The position numbers and the translations under genes are program-made. DNA of 42,035 bases from Mageeibacillus sp. UBA5770 (lineage in GTDB: Bacteria; Bacillota_A; Clostridia; Saccharofermentanales; Saccharofermentanaceae). Shown piece by piece: positions 26,444 to 35,002 of this stretch; within the stretch, counting starts at the first letter, position 1; each line of letters begins with the position of its first letter. The stretch is from NCBI GenBank assembly GCA_002418705.1, contig DIEQ01000010.1, forward strand, positions 40,854-82,888. Direction: 5' to 3'. Under the pieces are notes generated by a model. The model saw nothing but the letters and a program-made list of their open reading frames with translations, searched no databases and was not told the DNA's origin.

Positions 26444-27451
26444 TCAGAACTGCATAATGTTATCCGAGTTGAGATATAGGGTAACTTCTTCGCCTACATC
26501 GAAATAGCGGGAGCCATCATTTTTTTCAATACACTTAATCTTTTCACCGCTGACATCAAATATATATTTGGAATATATGCCATTATATTCTCGTTCCAAA
26601 ACAATTCCCCTGAAAATAACATCATGTTGTACGCCCTCATGAGCATGGATCAATTCTATGCGGATATAGCCCTCATGATCCTTCTTAAAAATTTTTCCTG
26701 TTTGCCTGTTAATCTCAGTTAACATACCGGAATGAAGCCGGTTGATATCACCAATAAAATCACACACGAATTCCGTCGCCGATTTATTATATATTTCATA
26801 GGGTGTGCCAACCTGTTCAATTCGGCCCTTGTTGAATACAGCTATCCTGTCAGAGAGTGTCAGTGCTTCTTCCTGGTCATGGGTGACATAAATTGTTGTA
26901 ATCCCCAAATCGCGCTGCAGACGCTTTAGTTCACCTCTAAGGCCTACGCGCAGTTTCGCATCCAGATTTGAAAGGGGTTCATCGAGACATAAAATCTCGG
27001 GCTTCAGAACAATAGCTCGAGCAAGCGCTACTCTTTGCTGCTGTCCACCCGACAGTTCAGATACATTGCGGCTTAACTGGGTTTTATTTAAATCAACTTT
27101 TTGAGCTACTTCAAGAACACTTTTCTGGATTTCTTCTTTTGACATCTTTTTAACTTTAAGTCCAAACGCGATATTGTCAAAAACATTCATGGTTGGAAAT
27201 AGAGCATAGCTCTGAAAGACGATACCAATCTTACGCTTTTCAATAGGAAGATTGGTAATGTCCTTATCGTTTACCAGAATGGATCCACGGGATGGATTAA
27301 TAAAGCCGACAAGAGACCGCAAGGTTGTGGTTTTTCCACAGCCAGATGGACCTAAAAGGGTAAAAAATTCACCCTTATTAATGGTAAGGTTCAATTGTTC
27401 GATCGCAATAAAATTGTTGTAACTGATTTGGATATCCCTAAACTCAATCAT
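26444..27451 (-). CDS. ABC transporter ATPase, PotA/FbpC type
   Basis: A 335-residue nucleotide-binding subunit. Walker A GPSGCGKTT, Q-loop FQSYALFP, signature LSGGQQQR, Walker B ILCLDEP and switch His in VTHDQEEA are intact. A C-terminal TOBE-like domain (about 240-335) is the kind found in PotA/UgpC-like subunits. The ATG at 27451 lies seven bases past AGAGG; the frame extends seven codons further without a comparable site. It sits between the binding protein and permease genes, with a stem-loop in the upstream gap. Confidence 0.95.
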   Translation of the reverse strand: MIEFRDIQISYNNFIAIEQLNLTINKGEFFTLLGPSGCGKTTTLRSLVGFINPSRGSILVNDKDITNLPIEKRKIGIVFQSYALFPTMNVFDNIAFGLKVKKMSKEEIQKSVLEVAQKVDLNKTQLSRNVSELSGGQQQRVALARAIVLKPEILCLDEPLSNLDAKLRVGLRGELKRLQRDLGITTIYVTHDQEEALTLSDRIAVFNKGRIEQVGTPYEIYNKSATEFVCDFIGDINRLHSGMLTEINRQTGKIFKKDHEGYIRIELIHAHEGVQHDVIFRGIVLEREYNGIYSKYIFDVSGEKIKCIEKNDGSRYFDVGEEVTLYLNSDNIMQF

Positions 27452-27494
27452 AACACAGCCTCTGACTTTCATCTTTTTAAACGCAAAATATATG

Positions 27495-27532
27495 TGATAG
27501 CGACGCAGAGGAATCCCCTAACGCCGCTATCA
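27495..27532 (-). other. Stem-loop between binding-protein and ATPase genes
   Basis: TGATAGCG (27495-27502) pairs perfectly with CGCTATCA (27525-27532), with an inner AGGGG/CCTCT pairing. No T-run follows. Such intercistronic hairpins commonly raise the yield of the binding protein over the rest of the operon. Confidence 0.6.
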
Positions 27533-27554
27533 ACCGTCCTATTCCAACCCTGTG

Positions 27555-28694
27555 TTACTTAACAAATTCAAGCTGAATTTTCTCCATCCATTGTTCAATA
27601 TTTGAGGATACAATGCTCCAGTCAATATCTTGTTTATGGACCTTTGCCATCATCTGCTGTACATCCTCACCGGCGGTCGCCAGTGCATCCGGCTGTACCG
27701 GAATTGTGCCGAATTGTTTTGACCAGTCAGCCTGCACTTCTGCCGATCCAAACCACTCGACAAACTCTTTAGCTAATTCAATATTCTTGCTGTTCTTGAA
27801 GACAGCAATCTGTTCAACAACGTAAGGTACGCCAACATCAGGAACCATAAAGTCCATATTTGTCAGACTCATCTCATTAATCCGCTGTAACAGACCGCTG
27901 CCCCACATCATGGTCATCGGGCGGCTGCCATCCAGACACTTTCCAAACCAGTCTTCGCCATCAGGTGGAACCTGGCCATTCTGAATAAACGCTTTCATGA
28001 TATCCCAACCTTCTTGTGAAACACCATATTCGCCGGTATCATCAAGATATCGAACCAAAATACTTGCGATAATACTCTTGGCGGTGCCGCCCCCAAGACC
28101 TAGAAGGGTATACTTTCCACTGTATTCGGCTTTCTGTCCCAATTCAATCCAATCTTTGGGAGCATTACTTGTGTCGATAAAATCTGTATTGTATGCTAAA
28201 AATAGCGGCTGAATTACTATCGGACTGTAGAATCCTTCGATATCGCCCAATGACGTATCGATCTTTTCTGACCATGTCGGTGTATATGCCATTAATACTT
28301 CTTCGTTTTTCAGACGTGAGAACTCCATAGTATTGAGTCCAAATACCACATCAGCAAGCTGTGTGTTTTTCTCAGCAATGATACGATTCGACAGATCACC
28401 GCCTGCAATTTGAACAACTGCGATGTCAAAGCCATTTTCTTTGGCTTTCTCTGTAAGCCATTCTGCACGACCATCAGATCCTGAATTAGTGTAGATGACC
28501 AGAGAACCCCTGGCTTTCTCTGTCTCAGAAGTGGATGGGACTGTGGTTTCCGCTGTTGATGTGGATGGACTTGTGGCATTCGACTCTGACGTGCTTGTTG
28601 AGCTTGCAGCAGATGAGCTGGCACAAGAAATCAACATACTGGCAGTCAATAACAGACTGCAGACTATTGTGCCCAATTTGAGTGATTTCATCAT
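27555..28694 (-). CDS. ABC solute-binding lipoprotein (family 1, Fbp/AfuA-like)
   Basis: A 379-residue lipoprotein with a signal peptide of 23 residues and lipobox LISC, then a Ser/Thr-rich linker to about residue 62. The mature part begins GSLVIYTNSGSD, as in iron(III)/putrescine-type binding proteins, and ends with LAKEFVEWFGSAEVQADW, the usual family 1 closing segment. It delivers ligand to the permease and ATPase encoded downstream. AGGAGG lies eight bases from the first ATG. The coding DNA is less AT-rich than its permease but still below the outer regions. The ligand is unknown; the GDPD partner suggests a glycerophospho-compound (inference). Confidence 0.92.
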   Translation of the reverse strand: MMKSLKLGTIVCSLLLTASMLISCASSSAASSTSTSESNATSPSTSTAETTVPSTSETEKARGSLVIYTNSGSDGRAEWLTEKAKENGFDIAVVQIAGGDLSNRIIAEKNTQLADVVFGLNTMEFSRLKNEEVLMAYTPTWSEKIDTSLGDIEGFYSPIVIQPLFLAYNTDFIDTSNAPKDWIELGQKAEYSGKYTLLGLGGGTAKSIIASILVRYLDDTGEYGVSQEGWDIMKAFIQNGQVPPDGEDWFGKCLDGSRPMTMMWGSGLLQRINEMSLTNMDFMVPDVGVPYVVEQIAVFKNSKNIELAKEFVEWFGSAEVQADWSKQFGTIPVQPDALATAGEDVQQMMAKVHKQDIDWSIVSSNIEQWMEKIQLEFVK

Positions 28695-28743
28695 TTTCTG
28701 TTCCTCCTTTTAATCCGTCCATTAGTGTTATTAATTGACAACC

Positions 28744-29592
28744 CTATTTCTGCTTCAAACCCTGTACATAGGTTTTCATAAGTAAGGGCCAGTCAGTCTG
28801 AAGAATATCGAACCCGTGTCGTATCAGCCAACCCCAATAGTCATCAGGTCCGTAAAGAATAGAATGGTTATCGTCACAAAAGGCGCACAGATTAGTCCTA
28901 TCGTCCAATGTAACGGTATTTGCCCAAAGCAGCAATCCGGATTTGTGATACTTTTCGATGTTATCAGATGATATTAGCGGGCTGTCCTTCGATGTGAAAA
29001 TCAACTCAGCAGCGATGGTATTTACTCTGCTTTGTTGCAGTAATTCAAACTCTTCTTGTTTATACATGATTGGCATATACATGATTGGACTTCCATCTGA
29101 TTCGAGTGGGTCCAGATACTCGGAGCGCAATGGTGACTTTAAAATTATCTGATCAAACATATTATGTCGTTTAATCAAATGAATAATATCGCTCCAATAA
29201 AACCAGGATCTATCAATGTTGATTAAGCATCTGCCTTTTAAATATTCGAGAACATCATCAAGCTTACTAATTTTTTCAGCAATATCTTCAAAAGAAGTAT
29301 TTCGCAGATGCATTTGATCTACCTCTGATGAGTCCATTGTCCGAATATTTCGAACCGTTCCAAGCTGCGCAGGTTCTTTTCCGTCATGGAACGAATAAAA
29401 TATGCCGTCTCTTGTCCTTGCCGCATCAATCTCCAGGATATCTGCGCCATGACGAAGGGCGTTTTCATAAGCATGTATCGTATTAGGAATAATGCCTCCC
29501 CCATAAGTTCCTCTGTGGGCAGCGATGAGGATCGAATTACTCTCCTTTCTTTTCCAGATCTCTTGTTTCGTTTCTAAAAATGTCTGACTCAT
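28744..29592 (-). CDS. Glycerophosphodiester phosphodiesterase family protein
   Basis: A 282-residue TIM-barrel phosphodiesterase of the GDPD family. Seen: AAHRGTYGGG (H26, R27), NTIHAYENALRHGADILEID (metal-binding E and D), FHDGK (second catalytic His) and the late LQTDWPLLM. The third metal position reads LINIDRSW instead of the common IEIK, as in some Firmicute and Bacteroides relatives. There is no signal peptide, so it acts on imported glycerophosphodiesters. The ATG at 29592 is eight bases past GAGGG; the frame's earlier GTG has no ribosome site. It is the first gene of the ABC operon, divergent from the LacI-type regulator. Confidence 0.9.
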   Translation of the reverse strand: MSQTFLETKQEIWKRKESNSILIAAHRGTYGGGIIPNTIHAYENALRHGADILEIDAARTRDGIFYSFHDGKEPAQLGTVRNIRTMDSSEVDQMHLRNTSFEDIAEKISKLDDVLEYLKGRCLINIDRSWFYWSDIIHLIKRHNMFDQIILKSPLRSEYLDPLESDGSPIMYMPIMYKQEEFELLQQSRVNTIAAELIFTSKDSPLISSDNIEKYHKSGLLLWANTVTLDDRTNLCAFCDDNHSILYGPDDYWGWLIRHGFDILQTDWPLLMKTYVQGLKQK

Positions 29593-29653
29593 ATTTGTTA
29601 CCCTCACAATGCTTGCTCATTAAGGAGTTCGATGAATTGTAATTTCTAAATTC

Positions 29654-29682
29654 AGTGTATAATGCAAATTGGATCGTGTCAA
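29654..29682 (-). promoter_or_regulatory. Promoter of the GDPD-ABC operon
   Basis: A perfect TTGACA (29677-29682), 17 bases, then TACACT (29654-29659) on the minus strand. A TATACA two bases closer is an alternative -10. Confidence 0.65.
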
Positions 29683-29683
29683 T
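29666..29683 (-). promoter_or_regulatory. Operator-like element A, ATTGACACGATCCAATTT
   Basis: On the minus strand this 18-base element matches element B at 29777-29794 in 16 positions. It has the central CG usual in LacI-family operators and covers the -35 of the GDPD-ABC promoter, where binding would repress. Confidence 0.6.
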
Positions 29684-29776
29684 AATCAAATTGGTGTTTT
29701 TTGGTCATTTTGCGTATCATTTAAATTATTTGTTCGATTATCTTATATGATTCGCCTTATTTCAGTTTTAAATATT

Positions 29777-29794
29777 ATTGATACGATCTAATTT
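29777..29794 (+). promoter_or_regulatory. Operator-like element B, ATTGATACGATCTAATTT
   Basis: Plus-strand partner of element A, centred about 110 bases away and just upstream of the regulator promoter. Together they could mediate looping or autoregulation by the LacI-type protein. Confidence 0.6.
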
Positions 29795-29800
29795 TATCGT

Positions 29801-29830
29801 TTGTCGCCATTGACTTGCATATGTTACAAT
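29801..29830 (+). promoter_or_regulatory. Promoter of the LacI-SBP regulator gene
   Basis: TTGTCG (29801-29806), 18 bases, then an extended -10 TGTTACAAT (TACAAT at 29825-29830). The expected start is about 25 bases before the ATG. Confidence 0.55.
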
Positions 29831-29861
29831 CAAGGCATCAATAGACAGGGGAGCGCATATC

Positions 29862-32027
29862 ATGATTACAATGAAGGACATCGCCCGTTTGGCAGGCGTC
29901 TCACATGGGACTGTTTCCAATGTCATCAATAAAAAAGGTGTTGTGAGTGTCGATAAAATCCGTTTGGTAGAAAACGCAGCGAAACAGCTGGGCTATAATA
30001 TGAATGCGCCGGCCCAGCAATTACGCAAGGACCATCTTCAGTATGTTGCAATTATACTTCCGAATATTACCCTTGATGGTTTTCGAGATTTTTATAATAC
30101 TTTGGATGCTTTACTCAAATATGAGGGGTATGACACAGGTCTGTTTCTGAGCGAGAATATTGTAGCAAAAGAAAAAGAGTGTATTCAAAATGCACTCAGC
30201 AGCCGACCGGAATTCATCATCGCTTTCAGTTGTTTTTCTGACCCAACTGAATTATATAATATAAATACAAATGTTATTCTAATCAATCACCCATTAGTCC
30301 AGCCGCTCAATCGTCAACGTGTTTTTTCTTTTGATTTCAGAGCTGCCGCGGATGCAATTGCAACCAAATTACACAGCATGAAATACCACAACGTAGCCAT
30401 ATTTGCTGATTCTGCCAGCATACCGGCTGATCGCTTTTTTATTGACGCTTTAAATATTTCTGAAGCAGCCCGGGACATCGTCTTTACGGTGTTTAGCTAT
30501 GATATTCAACTTGCACACAATGGTGCCATTGAAATTCTGACTTCCGAGCCAGGATTTGACGCCGTAATTACAAGTGATTGCTTTCGGGCTGATAAGCTAA
30601 ATAATATACAAACACTGATCGATCGGCCCTGTCCCTTTATCATTTCGCTGTCCAGCAAGCAGATAATGCCTTCATACAGTTGGATGAAACTCGAACTTGA
30701 CTTTCGAGAGATGGCACATCTGATTTTTGAGAGCATCACAAAACCAAGTCTTTCTAATAACACTATAAATACTATTCCGGTGTCTGGTTTTAGTGGACAA
30801 TCCATGCTGATTCCCAAAAAACATAGTGGCGAGATAACGCTGGTTACTCTCAAAAGCCCCACCTCTGAGGTTCTAAAGGTGTTAGCTCCTCATTTTTTCA
30901 AATGCACGGGTGTGCAAATCAAGATCATAGCGTTGCCCTATAACGAACTTTATGAAATGATTTCAACATCCAACCTGAAACGATTTGATTTGATTCGAAT
31001 GGATATGGCTTGGCAGTCTATCCTGGAGAAAGGTTTTTGTTTGCCGCTCCATTCACTTGGTAATCAATTGGATGAAGTCATCAACTCACTGTTGCCTTCG
31101 ATTCGTACCACATATTTACAGCAGCAGGATAATATTTATACTCTTCCCTTCGATCCAAGTGTACAATTGATGTTCTACCGTAAAGATCTGTTTGAAGATG
31201 CAAAAATTCGCAGACAATACTATGAGGCCAATCATCAACAATTAGAAATTCCTACTACTTTTCAAGATTATAACAAGGTCGCTGCCTTTTTTTCCCGTCG
31301 ATCTAATCCTGCTTCTCCAACCCTATATGGGTCAACAATAACTTATGGGTCATCGGTGGTGGCTGCTTGCGACTTCCTCCCTCGATTCAAAAGTATGGGA
31401 GGCAATATTTTTGATGGTAACGGCAGAATAAATATCACAACACAGAAAGCGATCAAAGCATTACAGGATTATTCAGAAATACGAGATTATGCCAATCCAG
31501 ATGTTCACTTTTGGTGGAATGATTCAATGGAATCTTTTGCCAATGGTTCAACTGCAATGACTATTGTTTTTGACAATTATGCTTCGAGAGTAATAAACAG
31601 CCGCCGGTCAGTCATTTTCGACAAAGTTGGTACTGCGAAGATCCCCGGAAATATGCCGTTATTAGGAGGAGGCATTATTGGGATCTCTAATCAGAGTCAG
31701 AAAATTGATCAGTGTATTTGTTTTTTGAAATGGATATACAGTGACGAAATAGCTAACTTGTTAGTTCTTTTGGGCGGACATTCAGCTTGTGCTTCTGTTT
31801 TTAAAAACGAAGAAATTCTTACTTTGTATCCCTGGCTGAGAAATATTGACAAACATTTCCAGGTTGGAAGTCGTCATAATAACAATCCCCGGTATCCAAA
31901 TTTCGACGGCGTCCGGTTTGAGCAGATTCTCGGACTGGCTGTTCGCAATGCTGCTATGGGAATCATGTCTCCGGAAGAAGCCTTAAAGTCAGCACAAGAT
32001 CAATATGATACAGAATTCTCACTATAA
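29862..32027 (+). CDS. LacI-family regulator fused to a family 1 solute-binding-protein domain
   Basis: A 721-residue protein, about twice the length of a normal LacI regulator. Residues 1-57 are a LacI helix-turn-helix (MKDIARLAGVSHGTVSNVIN) and hinge helix (APAQQLR). Residues 58-318 form the usual LacI ligand domain (YVAIILPNITLDGF, NVAIFADSAS, ending PVSGFSGQSML). Residues 323-721 read as an ABC solute-binding protein of family 1 (ITLVTLKSPTSEVLKVLAPHF, TLPFDPSVQLMFYRKDLFED, TTFQDYNKVAAFF, KSMGGNIFDGNG, then LLGGGIIGIS). No signal peptide or membrane helix is seen, so this domain must sense a cytosolic ligand. The ATG follows GGGGAG by eight bases. It is divergent from the GDPD-ABC operon, the likely target. 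Confidence 0.9.
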   Translation: MITMKDIARLAGVSHGTVSNVINKKGVVSVDKIRLVENAAKQLGYNMNAPAQQLRKDHLQYVAIILPNITLDGFRDFYNTLDALLKYEGYDTGLFLSENIVAKEKECIQNALSSRPEFIIAFSCFSDPTELYNINTNVILINHPLVQPLNRQRVFSFDFRAAADAIATKLHSMKYHNVAIFADSASIPADRFFIDALNISEAARDIVFTVFSYDIQLAHNGAIEILTSEPGFDAVITSDCFRADKLNNIQTLIDRPCPFIISLSSKQIMPSYSWMKLELDFREMAHLIFESITKPSLSNNTINTIPVSGFSGQSMLIPKKHSGEITLVTLKSPTSEVLKVLAPHFFKCTGVQIKIIALPYNELYEMISTSNLKRFDLIRMDMAWQSILEKGFCLPLHSLGNQLDEVINSLLPSIRTTYLQQQDNIYTLPFDPSVQLMFYRKDLFEDAKIRRQYYEANHQQLEIPTTFQDYNKVAAFFSRRSNPASPTLYGSTITYGSSVVAACDFLPRFKSMGGNIFDGNGRINITTQKAIKALQDYSEIRDYANPDVHFWWNDSMESFANGSTAMTIVFDNYASRVINSRRSVIFDKVGTAKIPGNMPLLGGGIIGISNQSQKIDQCICFLKWIYSDEIANLLVLLGGHSACASVFKNEEILTLYPWLRNIDKHFQVGSRHNNNPRYPNFDGVRFEQILGLAVRNAAMGIMSPEEALKSAQDQYDTEFSL

Positions 32028-32087
32028 CATTGAATCAGGCAGGATAACTCTTCAGACGAAATACAGCAATTTCAACGTACAATAATA

Positions 32088-32130
32088 GAACAGCTTGCCC
32101 CCGATAGAAGTTCGGGAACAAGCTGTTTTT
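32088..32130 (+). terminator. Terminator after the LacI-SBP gene
   Basis: Arms AACAGCTTG (32089-32097) and CAAGCTGTT (32119-32127), with a CCCC/GGGA-type inner pairing, then five T on the plus strand. The 43 bases align end to end with the element at 23877-23919. For the convergent mmsB transcript the exit is poor in T, so it may serve that side weakly. Confidence 0.85.
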
Positions 32131-32218
32131 GCTTTGTTGATTTTTTCTGTATCCGTGACATGGGTAAGTCAAGATATAAGGTCGAGTATCAAATCCATGT
32201 GACAACGAAATCAGAAGG

Positions 32219-33445
32219 TTATCTTTTCTTGCGGGATATGACATCGAATGCAACCGCAATGATGAAAATAACGCCTTTTGCGATGTATTGATAGGAGACA
32301 TCGACGCCAAGAAGATTAAATCCGCTGGTCAGTGACATGATGACAAGAGCACCGATTATGGTGTTTGTGACTCTGCCGACGCCGCCGCTTACGGCAACAC
32401 CGCCGATATAGGAGGATGCGATAGCGTCAAGTTCGAAGCCTACGCCTGCATTTGTAGCGGCAGATCCGATTCTGGATGTATAAAGAATACCGGCCAGTGC
32501 CGCGAGTGTGCTCATGGATACAAAGCAAAGAAGTGTTACTTTTTTGACGTTGATACCGGAGAGCTCGGCAGCCTCGGGATTACCGCCGATACCGTATATG
32601 TACCGGCCAAGCTTTGTCTTATTAAGGACGAAGTTGTAAATCATCAGCACCACTCCGACAACGACGGCTGTCCAGGGAAGTCCGTTATGAGAAGCTAAGA
32701 GAAAGATAACACTCATGATAACAGCAGCACTCAGCAGCAGCACAGCGATGAAAATGGGGGCGGACGTTACCTTGAAATCATATTTCTGCTTATTGCGGCG
32801 GGCTCTGATCTGGGAAAACATCATAAGGGCAACCGCTGCCAGTCCAATCGCAAGTGTCAGGATATGATATTTGGTGCCTCCGGTGAAGGAGGACAGATAG
32901 TCGGGGATAAATCCCTGTGAAATCATCTTGTAAGTCTCGTCATTAACGATGACACTGCCCGTTTCCTGAGTAAGGAGTGACAGAAGTCCCCTGAAAATGA
33001 ACATGCCGGCAAGGGTTGTTACAAAGGCGGGAACCTTGACATAGGCAATCAGCGTCCCCTGATACAGCCCGATAAGTGCGCCGACCACAAGTGACAGAAG
33101 GATCGCCAGCCAGGCATTCAGCCCGGTGAACTTCATAAGTACCAGAGCCGAGATGGCCCCGGTAAATCCGGCAACAAATCCGACGGACAGGTCTATATGA
33201 CGGATAATCAGGATCAGCGTCATGCCGATGGCAAGGATACTTACATATCCTGCCTGATTAATCAGGTTGGTGATGTTAAGCGCAGACAAAAAGAGGCCTT
33301 TTGTCTGGAATTGAAAGAATACAAAAATGGCGACCAATGCAATATACATTGCATATTCCCTGATGTTGTTTTTAAGAAGAGTTCCTATTTCTACGGCCAG
33401 ATTACCATTGTCATGCATCTTGCCTGCTTTGTTATCCTTTGACAT
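32219..33445 (-). CDS. mmsB: Multiple-monosaccharide ABC transporter permease
   Basis: A 408-residue permease of the ribose/xylose/MmsB branch, with about ten to twelve hydrophobic segments. Seen: ILAIGMTLILIIRHIDLSVG, VPAFVTTLAGMFIFRG, the EAA-like IGGNPEAAELSGINV and ASSYIGGVAVSGGVG. The length is longer than RbsC (about 320) and fits MmsB/GguB/XylH. The insert at about 195-260 is hydrophilic with basic residues (RARRNKQKYDFK). It follows the ATPase gene by 12 bases and ends the transporter operon. Substrates of relatives include xylose, arabinose, glucose and galactose. Confidence 0.94.
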   Translation of the reverse strand: MSKDNKAGKMHDNGNLAVEIGTLLKNNIREYAMYIALVAIFVFFQFQTKGLFLSALNITNLINQAGYVSILAIGMTLILIIRHIDLSVGFVAGFTGAISALVLMKFTGLNAWLAILLSLVVGALIGLYQGTLIAYVKVPAFVTTLAGMFIFRGLLSLLTQETGSVIVNDETYKMISQGFIPDYLSSFTGGTKYHILTLAIGLAAVALMMFSQIRARRNKQKYDFKVTSAPIFIAVLLLSAAVIMSVIFLLASHNGLPWTAVVVGVVLMIYNFVLNKTKLGRYIYGIGGNPEAAELSGINVKKVTLLCFVSMSTLAALAGILYTSRIGSAATNAGVGFELDAIASSYIGGVAVSGGVGRVTNTIIGALVIMSLTSGFNLLGVDVSYQYIAKGVIFIIAVAFDVISRKKR

Positions 33446-33457
33446 ATAAACCTCCCA

Positions 33458-34981
33458 CTATTTGGTTGCCAGTTCCATAACGGCTTCTTCACTCGCTTCA
33501 GCTCCGCTGAGTTCTCCGGCGATCTTACCTTCCGCCATAACATATAACCGGTCACTCATCCCCAGAATTTCAGGTAATTCGGAAGAAATCATCAGAATGC
33601 TCATACCGGATTCAACAAGAGTATTCATCAGACTGTAAATCTCGAATTTGGCACCGACATCAATGCCGCGTGTCGGCTCATCGAGAATAAGTACCTTTGG
33701 CTCCGCGTACATCCACTTAGCCAGCTGAACTTTCTGCTGATTGCCGCCGCTTAAGTTTCCGACCTTCTGCTGAACAGAAGGAGTCTTGATGTTGATCGAA
33801 TCCTTATACTTCTTGGCGACAACGATTTCCTCATTCTCATTGATTGTCAGGCCGCTCGTCAGTTTTTTCAGGTTGGCGATCGAGATGTTGTACTTAATAT
33901 CCTGAATCAGAACAAGGCCGTTGCCTTTTCTGTCTTCAGAAACATAAGCCAGACCGGCATCAATTGCATCTTTGGGTGTCTTGAAATTGCTTTTTTGACC
34001 TTCAAGGAATACTTCGCCCGACTTGATGCGGTAGTGAGGAACATTGCCGAAAACGCTCATGGCCAGTTCTGTGCGTCCGGCGCCCATGAGGCCCTGAAGC
34101 CCGACGATTTCGCCTTTGCGGACATTCAGGGAAACATTATTTAGAATCGTCCTGCCGTTGTCCGGATTCTCGACCGTCCAGTCCCGCACTTCGAAAACGA
34201 CATCGCCGATGTCAATTTTTTCTCTTTTGGGATAAATGTTCTCAATGTCCCGCCCGACCATGTTCTTAATAATCGAACGCTCACTGATTACATCCGCATG
34301 GGCATCCAGCGAACAGATGGCGGCTCCGTCACGAAGTACGGTAATTGTATCTGCAATTGCCTGGACTTCTTTGAGCTTATGAGAAATCATGATACAGGTG
34401 ACGCCCTGACTTTTCAGCTCTTTAAGAAGGACAAGAAGGTTTGCACTGTCATCTTCATTAAGTGCTGCTGTAGGCTCATCAAGAATGAGCAGCTGCACGT
34501 TTTTACTGAGAGCCTTGGCAATTTCAACGAGCTGCTGGGTACCTACGCCCAATGCCTTTACGGGTGTGGCCAGGTCGACCTTCAGGTTGACTTTTTTAAT
34601 CATTTTGCCGGCTTCCGAAATCGTCTTATTCCAGTCGATTGTGCTGCCCGACATAATTTCATGACCGAAATATATATTCTCATATACGGTGAGTTCCGGA
34701 ATTAATGCGAGTTCCTGATAGATAATGCCTATTCCCGCTTTTTCGCTGTCCGCAATATTTTTGAATTTTTGTTCTGAACCGTTATATATAATATGGCCTT
34801 CATACGATCCGTGCGGATATACGCCGGAAAGTACTTTCATAAGAGTCGACTTGCCCGCGCCGTTCTCGCCGACCAGACAATGGATTTCTCCCCGTTTTAC
34901 CTTGAAGTTAACTTCATCGAGGGCTTTGACTCCGGGAAAGATTTTGGTAATGTCGTTCATTTCCAATATGTAGTCTTGCAT
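33458..34981 (-). CDS. mmsA: Multiple-monosaccharide ABC transporter ATPase, two nucleotide-binding domains
   Basis: A 507-residue double ATPase of the RbsA/XylG/MmsA group. The first domain has GENGAGKST, the diagnostic VYPHGSYEGHI of MmsA/GguA, IIYQELALIPELTVYENI and LLILDEPTAAL. The second has GLMGAGRTELA, SEDRKGNGLV, LSGGNQQKVQLAKWM and VLILDEPTRGIDVGAK. The ATG at 34981 lies six bases past GGGAGG; the frame extends five codons further. It is separated from the binding-protein gene by a strong palindrome at 35003-35033. Confidence 0.95.
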   Translation of the reverse strand: MQDYILEMNDITKIFPGVKALDEVNFKVKRGEIHCLVGENGAGKSTLMKVLSGVYPHGSYEGHIIYNGSEQKFKNIADSEKAGIGIIYQELALIPELTVYENIYFGHEIMSGSTIDWNKTISEAGKMIKKVNLKVDLATPVKALGVGTQQLVEIAKALSKNVQLLILDEPTAALNEDDSANLLVLLKELKSQGVTCIMISHKLKEVQAIADTITVLRDGAAICSLDAHADVISERSIIKNMVGRDIENIYPKREKIDIGDVVFEVRDWTVENPDNGRTILNNVSLNVRKGEIVGLQGLMGAGRTELAMSVFGNVPHYRIKSGEVFLEGQKSNFKTPKDAIDAGLAYVSEDRKGNGLVLIQDIKYNISIANLKKLTSGLTINENEEIVVAKKYKDSINIKTPSVQQKVGNLSGGNQQKVQLAKWMYAEPKVLILDEPTRGIDVGAKFEIYSLMNTLVESGMSILMISSELPEILGMSDRLYVMAEGKIAGELSGAEASEEAVMELATK

Positions 34982-35002
34982 AGCATGCCTCCCCAACAGA
35001 GA

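Noticed and set aside
33540..33560. Further copy of the AACCGGTCA core in mmsA
   Set aside because: It is inside conserved coding sequence (encoding SDRLYVM) and lacks the flanking bases; treated as chance.
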